Positions 53,245 through 60,865 of a DNA stretch of 60,865 nt are shown here, one piece after another. The stretch covers positions 1 to 60,865 of the forward strand of contig NZ_KZ319300.1 of NCBI RefSeq assembly GCF_002744755.1, written 5' to 3'. The notes beneath the pieces were generated by a model. The model ran no database searches. It worked only from the letters and a program-made list of their open reading frames with translations, and was not told the DNA's origin. Source of the DNA: Leeuwenhoekiella nanhaiensis (GTDB taxonomy: Bacteria > Bacteroidota > Bacteroidia > Flavobacteriales > Flavobacteriaceae). The stretch's first letter is position 1, and each line of letters starts with the position of its first letter. A program made the translations under genes and the position numbers.

Positions 53245-53270
53245 GGCACTATCCCATTAACTGTGTAAGC
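53245..53270. mobile_element. Possible IS256-family terminal repeat remnant
   Basis: The stretch GGCACTATCCC followed by ATTAACTGTGTAAGC resembles terminal inverted repeats of IS256-type elements, which end in an AACTGTGTAA-like inner part. No transposase gene and no matching second end are in the window, so at most a solitary end remains. The hairpin AGGGGT (53281-53286) / ACCCCT (53306-53311) with a T run follows it and may be part of the same remnant. Confidence 0.35.
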
Positions 53271-53447
53271 TAAAAACAACAGGGGTTTGACTTATTTAAA
53301 ATCTGACCCCTTTTTCATAGATTTTCAGGCATTGATTTGAGATTACGAAAAAATAAACTTCTCGATTAGGCTTTCATCCAATTATCAAAAAAACGCCTCA
53401 TGTTTAAGTTACCCGATTTTGGTAATTTTTGGTATATTTTTATCATA

Positions 53448-53690
53448 ATGGGAAAAAACACCTCAATAGCACTCGGAGATTACTTTGAAGAATTTGTAAA
53501 ATAAGAAGTGAAATCAGGAAGATATGGTTCTGTAAGTGAAGTCATTCGTTCTGCGTTAAGACTTTTAGAACGGGAAGAACGAAAGGAACAGGAACTCATC
53601 AAAGCACTCGAGATCGGAGAACAAAGTGGCTTTGTAGAAGATTTTGACCCCAAGGAAAATCTTAAGGAATTGCATTGCAAGTACCTATGA
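53448..53690 (+). pseudogene. parD: ParD-like antitoxin, interrupted by a nonsense codon
   Basis: Reading from the ATG at 53448 gives MGKNTSIALGDYFEEFVK, then TAA at 53502-53504, then EVKSGRYGSVSEVIRSALRLLEREERK and on to a TGA at 53688. Without that one stop it is a complete, normal-length ParD (about 80 residues): ribbon-helix-helix DNA-binding start (TSIALGDYFEEFV, SGRYGSVSEVIRSALRLLE) and a toxin-binding tail. A single base change creates the stop. A later restart at 53508-53690 lacks the first strand and is unlikely to work. It overlaps the parE remnant by ATGA as in intact parDE operons. Confidence 0.85.
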
Positions 53691-53869
53691 GTAAAAATAA
53701 GTACCGAATAAGTGCTGCGGCGATTGAAGATTGAGACAGAATTTGGATTTACACACTTCATACACGGTCCAAAGAACAGGCAGACCATTATTACGACCTA
53801 ATCATTGCTGAAATAGCATTTATCCCCGCTAATTTTAATAGTGGAAAATCCGTTGAGCATCTCCAATAA
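53687..53869 (+). pseudogene. parE: ParE-like toxin, nonsense-interrupted and truncated
   Basis: From the ATG at 53687: MSKNKYRISAAAIED, then TGA at 53732-53734 where the family has an aromatic or aliphatic residue (a TGG to TGA change fits), then DRIWIYTLHTRSKEQADHYYDLIIAEIAF and a stop at 53867. Intact ParE toxins are about 95-100 residues; this copy ends near residue 60 and lacks the C-terminal strands needed for gyrase poisoning. Together with the broken antitoxin it shows that the module is dead. Confidence 0.82.
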
Positions 53870-53937
53870 TAAAGGAATATTCAACCTGCCGGTGCAGACA
53901 AGTCTGACCAATTTAAAAAAGGCGAGCTTAAAAATGA

Positions 53938-54063
53938 TCAGAACGTATTATAGAATCGAAACTTGTCAAACCCGAAGCATTTAAAAAAATAAAGTCTGTT
54001 TCAAGAACGCTAAAATCGGCATATAGAAAAGATCTCGTAAAATTTGAAATGAGTGCTTCGTAA
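53938..54063 (+). other. Open frame fragment without a start codon
   Basis: A 41-codon frame (SERIIESKLVKPEAFKKIK... VKFEMSAS) runs from just after a TGA to a TAA at 54061. It has no start codon and AT-rich composition. It may be the remnant of a gene lost with the parDE module. The 521-base gap to 54390 otherwise holds repeats and the GH28 upstream region. Confidence 0.25.
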
Positions 54064-54146
54064 AATTTTCTGCTGTTTGACCCGCAGGGGAGTTCAGAAA
54101 ATTTAGAAGCCGAATGATAAATTTAGAGATCGTTTCTTAAGCCTAG

Positions 54147-54204
54147 ACTTTTTTGGTTCGTTTGCCTGCCCTGAGCGCAGTCGAAGGGTGGGCGATGCAA
54201 AAAA
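54147..54204. repeat. Intergenic inverted-repeat element, copy 2, with nested palindrome
   Basis: CTTTTTTG (54147-54154) and CAAAAAAG (54197-54204) are the outer arms; GGTTCGTTT follows the first arm as in the element at 32985-33035. Between them lies CCCTGAGCGCAGTCGAAGGG (54168-54187), a sequence with CCCT/AGGG ends that is scattered widely in flavobacterial genomes in my recollection. Confidence 0.6.
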
Positions 54205-54330
54205 GAACAAAACGTACTCCTAAATCTATAAAACACGATATAAAACCAAGGATAAGTCTATCCTAAAAAAGAATAATACATTTGGTTTCAAGCAACTCAT
54301 AAACTTAATAGGCTTACCCATCAGGTAAGA

Positions 54331-54348
54331 ACAGGATGCATTATCCTG
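54331..54348 (+). promoter_or_regulatory. Candidate operator upstream of the GH28 operon
   Basis: CAGGAT (54332-54337) and ATCCTG (54343-54348) form a short palindrome containing ACAGGATG, the octamer also present upstream of the rhamnose operon and of the SGNH esterase gene. It lies 42 bases before the ATG at 54391. I do not see a clear -7 element. Confidence 0.35.
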
Positions 54349-54390
54349 CTAAAATCAGGAACTTGATTCGCATACCAGTAGATCCTTGCA

Positions 54391-55881
54391 ATGAAATCAA
54401 TTTTACCTGTTTTATCCTTTATTTTTTTCTGTCTAACCGCCTGTAAAAACACCGCCTCAGACGGCGATCAGTCCGTCGCAGAACCGGCCGCCTTTCAACC
54501 CGAGTGGATTGACGAAGTAGGTGCCGATTCCATCACCTTCAAACCCGATGTGTTTTACGTAAACGACTACGATGCCATTGCAGACGGTAGTGCATTGACC
54601 ACAACTGCAATACAAAAAGCCATTGATGACGCAGCAGCAAACGGCGGCGGGACGGTAACGTTTAAACCGGGTAAGTACCTCAGCGGTTCAATCTTTGTCA
54701 AAGAAAACGTACGCCTTAACATTCCCGAAGGGGTGACCCTCCTGGGTAGCGAAAACATCGCAGATTATCCCGAAATCGACACCCGCATCGCCGGGATCGA
54801 GATGCAATGGCCCGCAGCCCTCATCAATGTACTCGATCAAAAAAATGTACAAATTGACGGCAACGGCCTCGTTGACGGTCAGGGAAAAGTTTATTGGGAT
54901 TACTACTGGAACCTTAGAAAAGAATACGAACCCAAAGGCCTGCGCTGGATTGTAGATTACGACGCCAAACGCCCGCGTACCCTGCTCATTCAAAATTCGG
55001 AAAACACCCTGCTTAAAGACCTCAACATTCAGCGAGCCGGTTTCTGGACGGTGCAGGTGCTCTACTCCAGCCACGTCACCGTTGATGGACTCACGATACA
55101 AAACAACATTGGCGGCCACGGCCCCAGTACAGACGGGATTGATATCGATTCGTCGACCTACATTTTAGTTCAAAATTGCGATATCGACTGTAACGACGAC
55201 AACTTTTGCCTTAAAGCCGGCCGCGACTGGGACGGCCTGCGTGTAAACCGCCCCACCGAGTATGTGGTCATACGCGATTGTATCGCCCGCGCAGGATCTG
55301 GTCTGTGTACGCTGGGCAGCGAGACCAGCGGCGGTATCAGGCACGTCTTTGTTTCCAACATCAAAGGTCTGGGGACCAAAAACGGACTCAACATCAAATC
55401 GGCTACCAACCGCGGCGGCGGCGTTGAAGACATACGCATGCAAAACATCAAAATGGACAGCGTACGTACCTTTATGGAGGTTTCGATGAACTGGAATCCC
55501 TCCTACAGCTATTCCAAACTGCCTGAAGGCTACGATTACGACAGCATCCCCAAACGCTGGAAAACCCTGCTGATGGAAGTAGATCCTCCTGAAAAAGGCA
55601 TTCCTACCTTTAAAAACATTTCGCTTTATGATATTGATGTGAAAGGAGCTCAACGCGCCATTAATGTGAATGGGATGGAAAAATCCCTGGTGGAAAACAT
55701 CACCCTAAAAGACGTACACATTCAGGCAGCGGAAGCCGGGCAAATCACCTATTCGAAAGATTGGGAGCTTCAAAATGTGAGTCTTGATATTGAAGATGCT
55801 TCTCAGCTGAAGATCGAAAATTCACCGGGAATTCGTTTTTCAGATTCGCTGTACTCCTCTCTAAAACCAAAGAAACCTTGA
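54391..55881 (+). CDS. GH28-family lipoprotein polygalacturonase/rhamnogalacturonase-like
   Basis: 496 residues. A lipoprotein signal ends in CLTAC (C18), so the enzyme is membrane-anchored. The right-handed beta-helix carries GH28 motifs in order: GPSTDGIDID (D248 in place of NTD context), CNDDNFCLKAG (D269, D270), then GSGLCTLGSE (302-304) where the family usually has GHG, and LNIKSA (334-336) where it usually has RIK. The aspartate triad is kept but the histidine and arginine are changed, as reported for rhamnogalacturonan-type members. It should cleave the galacturonate-containing backbone. It heads a three-gene operon; the next start codon (TTG) lies within its stop. Confidence 0.88.
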   Translation: MKSILPVLSFIFFCLTACKNTASDGDQSVAEPAAFQPEWIDEVGADSITFKPDVFYVNDYDAIADGSALTTTAIQKAIDDAAANGGGTVTFKPGKYLSGSIFVKENVRLNIPEGVTLLGSENIADYPEIDTRIAGIEMQWPAALINVLDQKNVQIDGNGLVDGQGKVYWDYYWNLRKEYEPKGLRWIVDYDAKRPRTLLIQNSENTLLKDLNIQRAGFWTVQVLYSSHVTVDGLTIQNNIGGHGPSTDGIDIDSSTYILVQNCDIDCNDDNFCLKAGRDWDGLRVNRPTEYVVIRDCIARAGSGLCTLGSETSGGIRHVFVSNIKGLGTKNGLNIKSATNRGGGVEDIRMQNIKMDSVRTFMEVSMNWNPSYSYSKLPEGYDYDSIPKRWKTLLMEVDPPEKGIPTFKNISLYDIDVKGAQRAINVNGMEKSLVENITLKDVHIQAAEAGQITYSKDWELQNVSLDIEDASQLKIENSPGIRFSDSLYSSLKPKKP

Positions 55882-57752
55882 AACACAGCTATCTGCTTAT
55901 CCTTCTGATTTCGGTATTAGGCCTGCAAAGCTGCACAGCCCAGCGCCTGATGGAAAATCTGGACCGCGGCGTAGTGGCGATCCCGCAAAAGGGAGGTTCG
56001 GTTGCGGTGAGTTGGCGTATTCTGGGCACCGATCCTGAGAACCTGTGCTTTAACCTCTACCGGAAAACCGGAGAATCCACTCCCCTGCTTGTAAAAGAAG
56101 GTTCGGCTACAGATCCGTCTTTTTTCGCAGATCAAAACGTTGATCTTTCCAAAGAAAATACCTGGTATGTTACTTCGGTTATAAACGGGTCTGAACAGCC
56201 AGAGCCCGGCTCCTATACCCTAAAAGCAGGAGCAACCGATAAAAACTTTCTTTCGCTCAAACTGCAACCTATTGAAGGTTATACCGCCAACGATGCCTCG
56301 GTAGGCGATCTGGATGGCGACGGGGAATATGAGCTTGTTTTGCATATGACCGGCAAGGGCCACGACAATTCACACCGCGGCCTGACCGATCCTCCTATTT
56401 TTCAGGCTTATGAGTTAGACGGCACCCTGCTCTGGCAACTGAGTCTGGGTAAAAACATTCGCGAAGGCGCGCATTACACGCAGTTTTTGGTCTATGATTT
56501 TGACAACGACGGCAAAGCCGAATTCGTCTGCAAAACCGCAGATGGGACCATCGATGCGTTGGGAACGGTTATCGGTGATCGGGATGCCGACTGGCGCGAC
56601 ACCGATGAACGCTCGCGCACCTACGGCAAGATTTTAGAAGGCCCGGAATACCTCACCGTGTTTGACGGAGAAACCGGTAAAGCCCTCGCCACAACAAACT
56701 ATATTCCTCCCCGTGGAGATATCGGCGCCTGGGGCGGTGTGGGCGGAAACGGGCACAACGATCGTACCGGTAACCGGGTAGATCGCTTTACGGCCTGCGT
56801 GGCCTACCTGGACGGCGTACATCCCAGTATTGTGATGGGACGCGGTTATTACGGGCGTATCGTTTTGGCGGCCTTCGATTTTAAAAACGGAGAATTAAAA
56901 TCCCGTTGGACTTTTGATTCGGAAAACGGAAAAAATCCCTATTCCGGGATGGGTAATCACAACCTTTCGGTTGCAGATGTAGATGGCGATGGTAAAGACG
57001 AAATCATTTTTGGCGCGATGACCGTAGACGATAATGGAAGCGGCCTGTACACTACCGGTTTCCGGCACGGGGATGCCATTCACGTAAGCGATCTGGACCC
57101 TGAGGTTCCGGGTTTGGAGCGTTTTGGCGTACACGAGATCGAAGAAGGCACCAAAGGTCCCGGCGTGGTGCTCTTTTCGGCAAAAGACGGCAAGGTGTTG
57201 TTTGAGGCCGAACCGGATCAGGATATCGGGCGTGGGGTGGCAGCACCCATAGATTCTACCCGTTACGGCGCCCAGATGTGGTGGTCGGGCTCCCGGGATT
57301 TATACGATATCAAAGGAACTCAAATAGGTCCGGCTCCGCGTGCAGCCAACTTTTTAATCTGGTGGGACGGCGACAGTACCCGCGAACTGCTAAACCGCAA
57401 TTACATTGAGAAATACGGCAAAGGCCGAATTTTCAGAGCCGAAGGCGCTCATTCGGTCAACGGTACCAAAGCAACTCCGTCTCTGTCTGCAGATATTCTG
57501 GGAGACTGGCGCGAAGAGCTTATTCTACCCAGCGATGACGGTACCGAACTGCGTATCTACAGCACCACGATCCCTACCGATTTAAGGATGTACACGCTGA
57601 TGCACGATCCGCAGTACCGCCTGAGTATTGCCTGGCAAAATGTAGGCTACAACCAGCCGCCACATTTGGGATTCTATTTCGGTTACGGAATGAAAAACAT
57701 CCCCAAACCGAATATCAAACTGATTCCTGTGCAATTAGAAACCAACGAATAA
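55878..57752 (+). CDS. PL11 rhamnogalacturonan lyase, lipoprotein
   Basis: 624 residues from a TTG at 55878 that overlaps the GH28 stop (TTGA); the signal peptide MKHSYLLILLISVLGLQSC follows immediately, which supports this start. The lipobox cysteine is C19. Family PL11 is evident: RLMENLDRGVVAIPQKGGSVAVSWRILGTDP at the N terminus, eight-bladed propeller calcium loops DLDGDGEYELV, DFDNDGKAEFV and DVDGDGKDEII, plus WGGVGGNGHNDRTGNRVDRF and GNHNLSVADV. The enzyme cleaves rhamnose-galacturonate bonds of rhamnogalacturonan I by beta-elimination, in YesW/YesX fashion. It probably works at the surface or in the periplasm beside GH28. Confidence 0.93.
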   Translation: MKHSYLLILLISVLGLQSCTAQRLMENLDRGVVAIPQKGGSVAVSWRILGTDPENLCFNLYRKTGESTPLLVKEGSATDPSFFADQNVDLSKENTWYVTSVINGSEQPEPGSYTLKAGATDKNFLSLKLQPIEGYTANDASVGDLDGDGEYELVLHMTGKGHDNSHRGLTDPPIFQAYELDGTLLWQLSLGKNIREGAHYTQFLVYDFDNDGKAEFVCKTADGTIDALGTVIGDRDADWRDTDERSRTYGKILEGPEYLTVFDGETGKALATTNYIPPRGDIGAWGGVGGNGHNDRTGNRVDRFTACVAYLDGVHPSIVMGRGYYGRIVLAAFDFKNGELKSRWTFDSENGKNPYSGMGNHNLSVADVDGDGKDEIIFGAMTVDDNGSGLYTTGFRHGDAIHVSDLDPEVPGLERFGVHEIEEGTKGPGVVLFSAKDGKVLFEAEPDQDIGRGVAAPIDSTRYGAQMWWSGSRDLYDIKGTQIGPAPRAANFLIWWDGDSTRELLNRNYIEKYGKGRIFRAEGAHSVNGTKATPSLSADILGDWREELILPSDDGTELRIYSTTIPTDLRMYTLMHDPQYRLSIAWQNVGYNQPPHLGFYFGYGMKNIPKPNIKLIPVQLETNE

Positions 57753-57761
57753 AACAGTCTT

Positions 57762-60641
57762 ATGAAAATGCGCATCCTCAGTCTACTCTTGCTTGCTGTA
57801 TCGGTGTCAGCTTTCGCTCAAACCCGCGATACGCTTGATCTGGAAGGTACCTGGCATTTTCAGATAGACCGCGAAGATCAGGGGGAAATCGAAGCCTGGT
57901 TTTCAAAAAAACTAAAGGACAACATCATCCTGCCCGGCTCGATGCTGACCAACAATAAGGGCAACGACATCACGATCAAAACGCAATGGACGGGCAGCAT
58001 TTACGACAGTTCGTTTTACTTCAACCCCCGGTTTAAAAAATATCAGCAACCCGGAGATATAAAATTTCCGTTTTGGCTTACGCCGAAAAAAGAATACGTG
58101 GGTGACGCCTGGTATCAAAAAGAAATCAACATTCCCAAAAACTGGAAAGACCGGCCGGTTTTTCTGTTTTTAGAACGCGCGCATACCGAAACTGTAGTCT
58201 GGCTTGACGATCAAAAACTGGGGATGCAAAACTCGATGGTGGCTCCGCATCAATACGAGCTGCCTCCCGAACTTAAACCCGGCAAACATACCCTGACGAT
58301 TCGCGTAGACAACCGCATCAAGGAGATCAATGTAGGCCCCGATTCCCACAGCCTTACCGATCATACTCAGGGAAACTGGAATGGTATTATCGGCAAGCTC
58401 AAACTCATCACAACTCCTTCCATTTATATGGGCAACATTCAGGCGTATCCAAATCGCGAGCGTGCTGAAGTCACCTTCAAGATTCCTGTAAACCAACTGG
58501 AAGTCCGTAATTCTAAGGTATCGCTAAGCCTTCAGCTTTACACCTTCAACACGGCTGAAAAACAAAAATTAGCACCGCTAACCCAATCCTTCCGCCTAAA
58601 CAAGCAAACCGATACCTTGCAAATCACCGCTAACCTCGGTAATACCATACAGTTGTGGGATGAATTCGACCCCGCTTTATACAGGGCTGATTTCCGTCTA
58701 AAGTCCAAAAAAGGAACGGATCAACAGCAGGTTGAATTTGGTGTTCGGGATTTTAAAGCGGAAGGAAGATCCTTTACGATCAATAACCGACCTGTTTTTC
58801 TTAGGGGAACTCTCGATAATGCGATTTTCCCTCTTACCGGCTATCCACCGATGGACGTGCCCGCCTGGGAACGCATCTTCAAGATTATTAAAAACCACGG
58901 ACTCAATCATGTGCGCTACCATTCCTGGTGCCCTCCGGAAGCGGCTTTTAAGGCCGCAGACAGGCTTGGAATCTATCTGCAGCCCGAAGGTCCCAGTTGG
59001 GCCAATCACGGTACTGCGCTGGGTGTGGGCCGCAACATCGACCGGTACATTTATGAGGAGACCAACCGCATGATGCAGCAGTATGGCAATTATGCGTCGT
59101 ATGTGATGATGGCTTACGGCAACGAGCCCCGAGGCAAACAGGTGGAATACCTCACGGCCTTTAACGATTACTGGAAACAAAAAGACACGCGCCGCCTGTA
59201 TACCGGGGCTTCTGTGGGTGGCAGTTGGCCCGTGATTCCCAACAACGAATTTATGGTACGTGGTGGTGCCCGCGATCTGGACTGGAAAAACCGCGCTCCG
59301 CAGTCGGTGACTGATTTTAGCGAAAACATCAAAGATTTCAATGTGCCCTTTGTTTCTCACGAGACCGGGCAATATTGTGTCTTCCCCAATTTTAACGAAA
59401 TCGAAAAATACACCGGGGCCTACGAGGCCAAAAACTTTGAACTCTTTCAGGAAGATCTGGCCGATCATCATATGCGCGATCAGGCGGATGCTTTTTTTAA
59501 GGCTTCCGGCAAATTGCAGGTGCTGGCCTACAAATACAGCATCGAAAAAGCCATGCGTACGCCCGGATATTCGGGCTATCAATTGCTTTCGCTGAATGAT
59601 TATTCCGGACAGGGAACCGCGCTGGTAGGGATTTTAGATGCTTTTTGGGATCCCAAACCGTATGTAAATGCCGAAGAATGGCGCGAGTTCAGCAGCGAGA
59701 CCGTACCGCTAGCCGAGTTTCCGAAATTTGTATTTACCAATATCGAAACACTTACCGCAGAAATCCTAATTGCACACTACGGGGTAGATCAATTACAAAA
59801 CTCTATCAGCTGGCAGCTTACTGATTCTGCCGGCGCAGTCCTCACAACAGGAACATTTGATCAGGGCAAAATAGACTACGGACTTTCCGCTTTGGGTTCT
59901 GTAAAGTTTCCGCTTCGCGAAATAACCGAGGCTCAAAAACTAACCTTGACGGTTGCTGTTCAGGATACCGAATTTAAGAATCATTGGGATTTTTGGGTAT
60001 TTCCGGAGTCACTTCCGAAGGTAAAAAGCAACGTGTATGAGTGCACGGTTTTGGACGAAAAAGCGCTACAAGTACTCAATGAGGGCGGCAGCGTTTTGCT
60101 GAATGCAGCCGGTAAAATCGTCAAAGGCGCCGAAGTGGCACAGACCTTCCTCCCGGTTTTTTGGAACACTTCTTGGTTTCAGATGCGGGCGCCGCATACG
60201 CTGGGTTTTGTCGTAGATCCGGCGCATCCGCTTTTTAAAGACTTCCCTACCGATTCGCACAGCGACCTGCAGTGGTGGAGCATCGTTAACAAGGAACAGG
60301 TGATGCATTTGGAAGACTTTCCACCCGATTTCAAACCGCTGATTCAGCCTATTGACACCTGGTTTATGAACCGCAGACTGGCGATCGCTTTTGAAGCCAA
60401 AGTAGGCAACGGCAAGCTGCTTATGCTCAGCGTAGACCTCAACGATCCGGATAAGGACGCCGCCGCGCACCAACTTTATTACAGCCTGAAAACCTATATG
60501 AATTCGCCGGAATTCAATCCACAAACCCAATTGGACGCAGCTTTAATTCAGGATTTATTGACAAGCCCTTCCCGTCAACAGTTTGACAAATACACCAAAG
60601 ACAGCCCCGATGAATTAAAACCGGAGCATAAGGGGAATTAG
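57762..60641 (+). CDS. GH2-type glycoside hydrolase of the rhamnogalacturonan operon
   Basis: 959 residues with a signal peptide (MKMRILSLLLLAVSVSAFAQ). A beta sandwich sugar-binding domain (about 25-215), an Ig-like domain (220-330) and a TIM barrel (335-650) follow the GH2 order. The probable acid/base is E455 in MMAYGNEPRGK and the nucleophile E534 in FVSHETGQYC; FLRGTLDNAIFPLTGYPP starts the barrel. The C-terminal ~300 residues are an uncommon extension. It is clearly different from the LacZ-type enzyme at 38618. Position after PL11 suggests work on side chains or unsaturated ends of rhamnogalacturonan; the sugar removed is not determined. 9 bases separate it from PL11. Confidence 0.82.
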   Translation: MKMRILSLLLLAVSVSAFAQTRDTLDLEGTWHFQIDREDQGEIEAWFSKKLKDNIILPGSMLTNNKGNDITIKTQWTGSIYDSSFYFNPRFKKYQQPGDIKFPFWLTPKKEYVGDAWYQKEINIPKNWKDRPVFLFLERAHTETVVWLDDQKLGMQNSMVAPHQYELPPELKPGKHTLTIRVDNRIKEINVGPDSHSLTDHTQGNWNGIIGKLKLITTPSIYMGNIQAYPNRERAEVTFKIPVNQLEVRNSKVSLSLQLYTFNTAEKQKLAPLTQSFRLNKQTDTLQITANLGNTIQLWDEFDPALYRADFRLKSKKGTDQQQVEFGVRDFKAEGRSFTINNRPVFLRGTLDNAIFPLTGYPPMDVPAWERIFKIIKNHGLNHVRYHSWCPPEAAFKAADRLGIYLQPEGPSWANHGTALGVGRNIDRYIYEETNRMMQQYGNYASYVMMAYGNEPRGKQVEYLTAFNDYWKQKDTRRLYTGASVGGSWPVIPNNEFMVRGGARDLDWKNRAPQSVTDFSENIKDFNVPFVSHETGQYCVFPNFNEIEKYTGAYEAKNFELFQEDLADHHMRDQADAFFKASGKLQVLAYKYSIEKAMRTPGYSGYQLLSLNDYSGQGTALVGILDAFWDPKPYVNAEEWREFSSETVPLAEFPKFVFTNIETLTAEILIAHYGVDQLQNSISWQLTDSAGAVLTTGTFDQGKIDYGLSALGSVKFPLREITEAQKLTLTVAVQDTEFKNHWDFWVFPESLPKVKSNVYECTVLDEKALQVLNEGGSVLLNAAGKIVKGAEVAQTFLPVFWNTSWFQMRAPHTLGFVVDPAHPLFKDFPTDSHSDLQWWSIVNKEQVMHLEDFPPDFKPLIQPIDTWFMNRRLAIAFEAKVGNGKLLMLSVDLNDPDKDAAAHQLYYSLKTYMNSPEFNPQTQLDAALIQDLLTSPSRQQFDKYTKDSPDELKPEHKGN

Positions 60642-60751
60642 ATTTTAATTACTAAATACCTCCTGAATCTGCTTCAACTCCGCAGGAGAAACCCGTATCG
60701 CAGTCCCATGTCTAATTCCTTAGCGAGATTATAACTGCTTTGCTTACTTCC

Positions 60752-60777
60752 TTTCTTTTGCCTTGATGCAAAAGAAA
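60752..60777. repeat. Intergenic inverted-repeat element, copy 3
   Basis: TTTCTTTTGC (60752-60761) and GCAAAAGAAA (60768-60777) form a perfect 10-base stem, related to the elements at 32985 and 54147. It may also terminate the GH28 operon, but there is no long T run. The rest of 60642-60865 shows no gene. Confidence 0.6.
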
Positions 60778-60865
60778 CAAAAAATCAAGGCTTATTTTTA
60801 CATCCTTGAAAACTACGCAAACGCCTTATCGTGCGGATGGCAAACCGCTGCGCTAAGCCATCCTC

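Noticed and set aside
53508-53690. Intact short antitoxin gene
   Set aside because: This restart lacks the first beta-strand of the ribbon-helix-helix domain; the full frame from 53448 shows it is the rest of a broken parD.
58698-59582. Minus-strand frame of 294 codons
   Set aside because: It is antisense to the catalytic barrel of the GH2-type enzyme and shows no recognisable domain.

Overview
This window comes from a Bacteroidota genome, most likely a marine flavobacterium. The support is a type IX secretion C-terminal sorting domain on a GH30 enzyme, promoters ending in TAnnTTTG with almost no Shine-Dalgarno sites, lipoproteins with short Bacteroidota-type lipoboxes, a rhamnogalacturonan degradation locus, and text-like intergenic repeats typical of the group. 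I see no rRNA, tRNA or CRISPR array.

Region 1 (1-12405) is an exopolysaccharide locus of unusual composition. It holds a GT2 polyprenyl-phosphate glycosyltransferase, a GT-C-like giant membrane protein, a membrane-anchored beta-rich protein, a membrane-anchored TIM-barrel glycosidase, a GT4 glycosyltransferase, a Wzx/PelG-like flippase and a TPR/beta-barrel outer-membrane protein. There is no BcsA-type synthase, Wzy, Wza or Wzc. The logic resembles Pel (GT4 + flippase + TPR-barrel + hydrolase) but without a c-di-GMP receptor.

Region 2 (12413-18579, minus strand) is one tightly overlapping signalling operon: single-domain response regulator, H-NOX haem sensor, PAS histidine kinase, FIST (NosP-type) sensor, second histidine kinase, HPt protein and LytTR response regulator. 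I read it as a dual nitric-oxide-sensor phosphorelay. LytTR-like half-sites (ACCATTCGT and variants) lie upstream of this operon and of the exopolysaccharide genes. In three promoters the half-site sits at exactly the same distance from a CAnnTTTG element. This is the best candidate for an undescribed system: NO input, phosphorelay, LytTR output, exopolysaccharide genes.

Region 3 (19106-36593) is mixed: a secreted GH30 enzyme, GrpB-like, 3D-domain and DUF1080 lipoproteins, a DUF808 membrane protein, a beta-propeller protein, an Omp85 barrel carrying a metallophosphoesterase domain that has lost its metal ligands, a Gfo/Idh/MocA oxidoreductase, a DnaQ-exonuclease/UvrC-type fusion, and three tandem paralogous secreted proteins.

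Region 4 (36930-51428) and Region 5b (54391-60641) form a rhamnogalacturonan-I utilisation locus: CE12 acetylesterases (one a tandem duplicate), two GH2-type enzymes, GH28, a PL11 lyase, a GntR-family regulator, and a complete L-rhamnose operon (aldolase/dehydrogenase fusion, RhaI isomerase, kinase, FMN lactate dehydrogenase, NCS1-type permease). No SusC/SusD pair is present. Region 5a (51517-54390) between them is an AT-rich island with orphan genes, a possible IS256-type end and a decayed parDE toxin-antitoxin pair.
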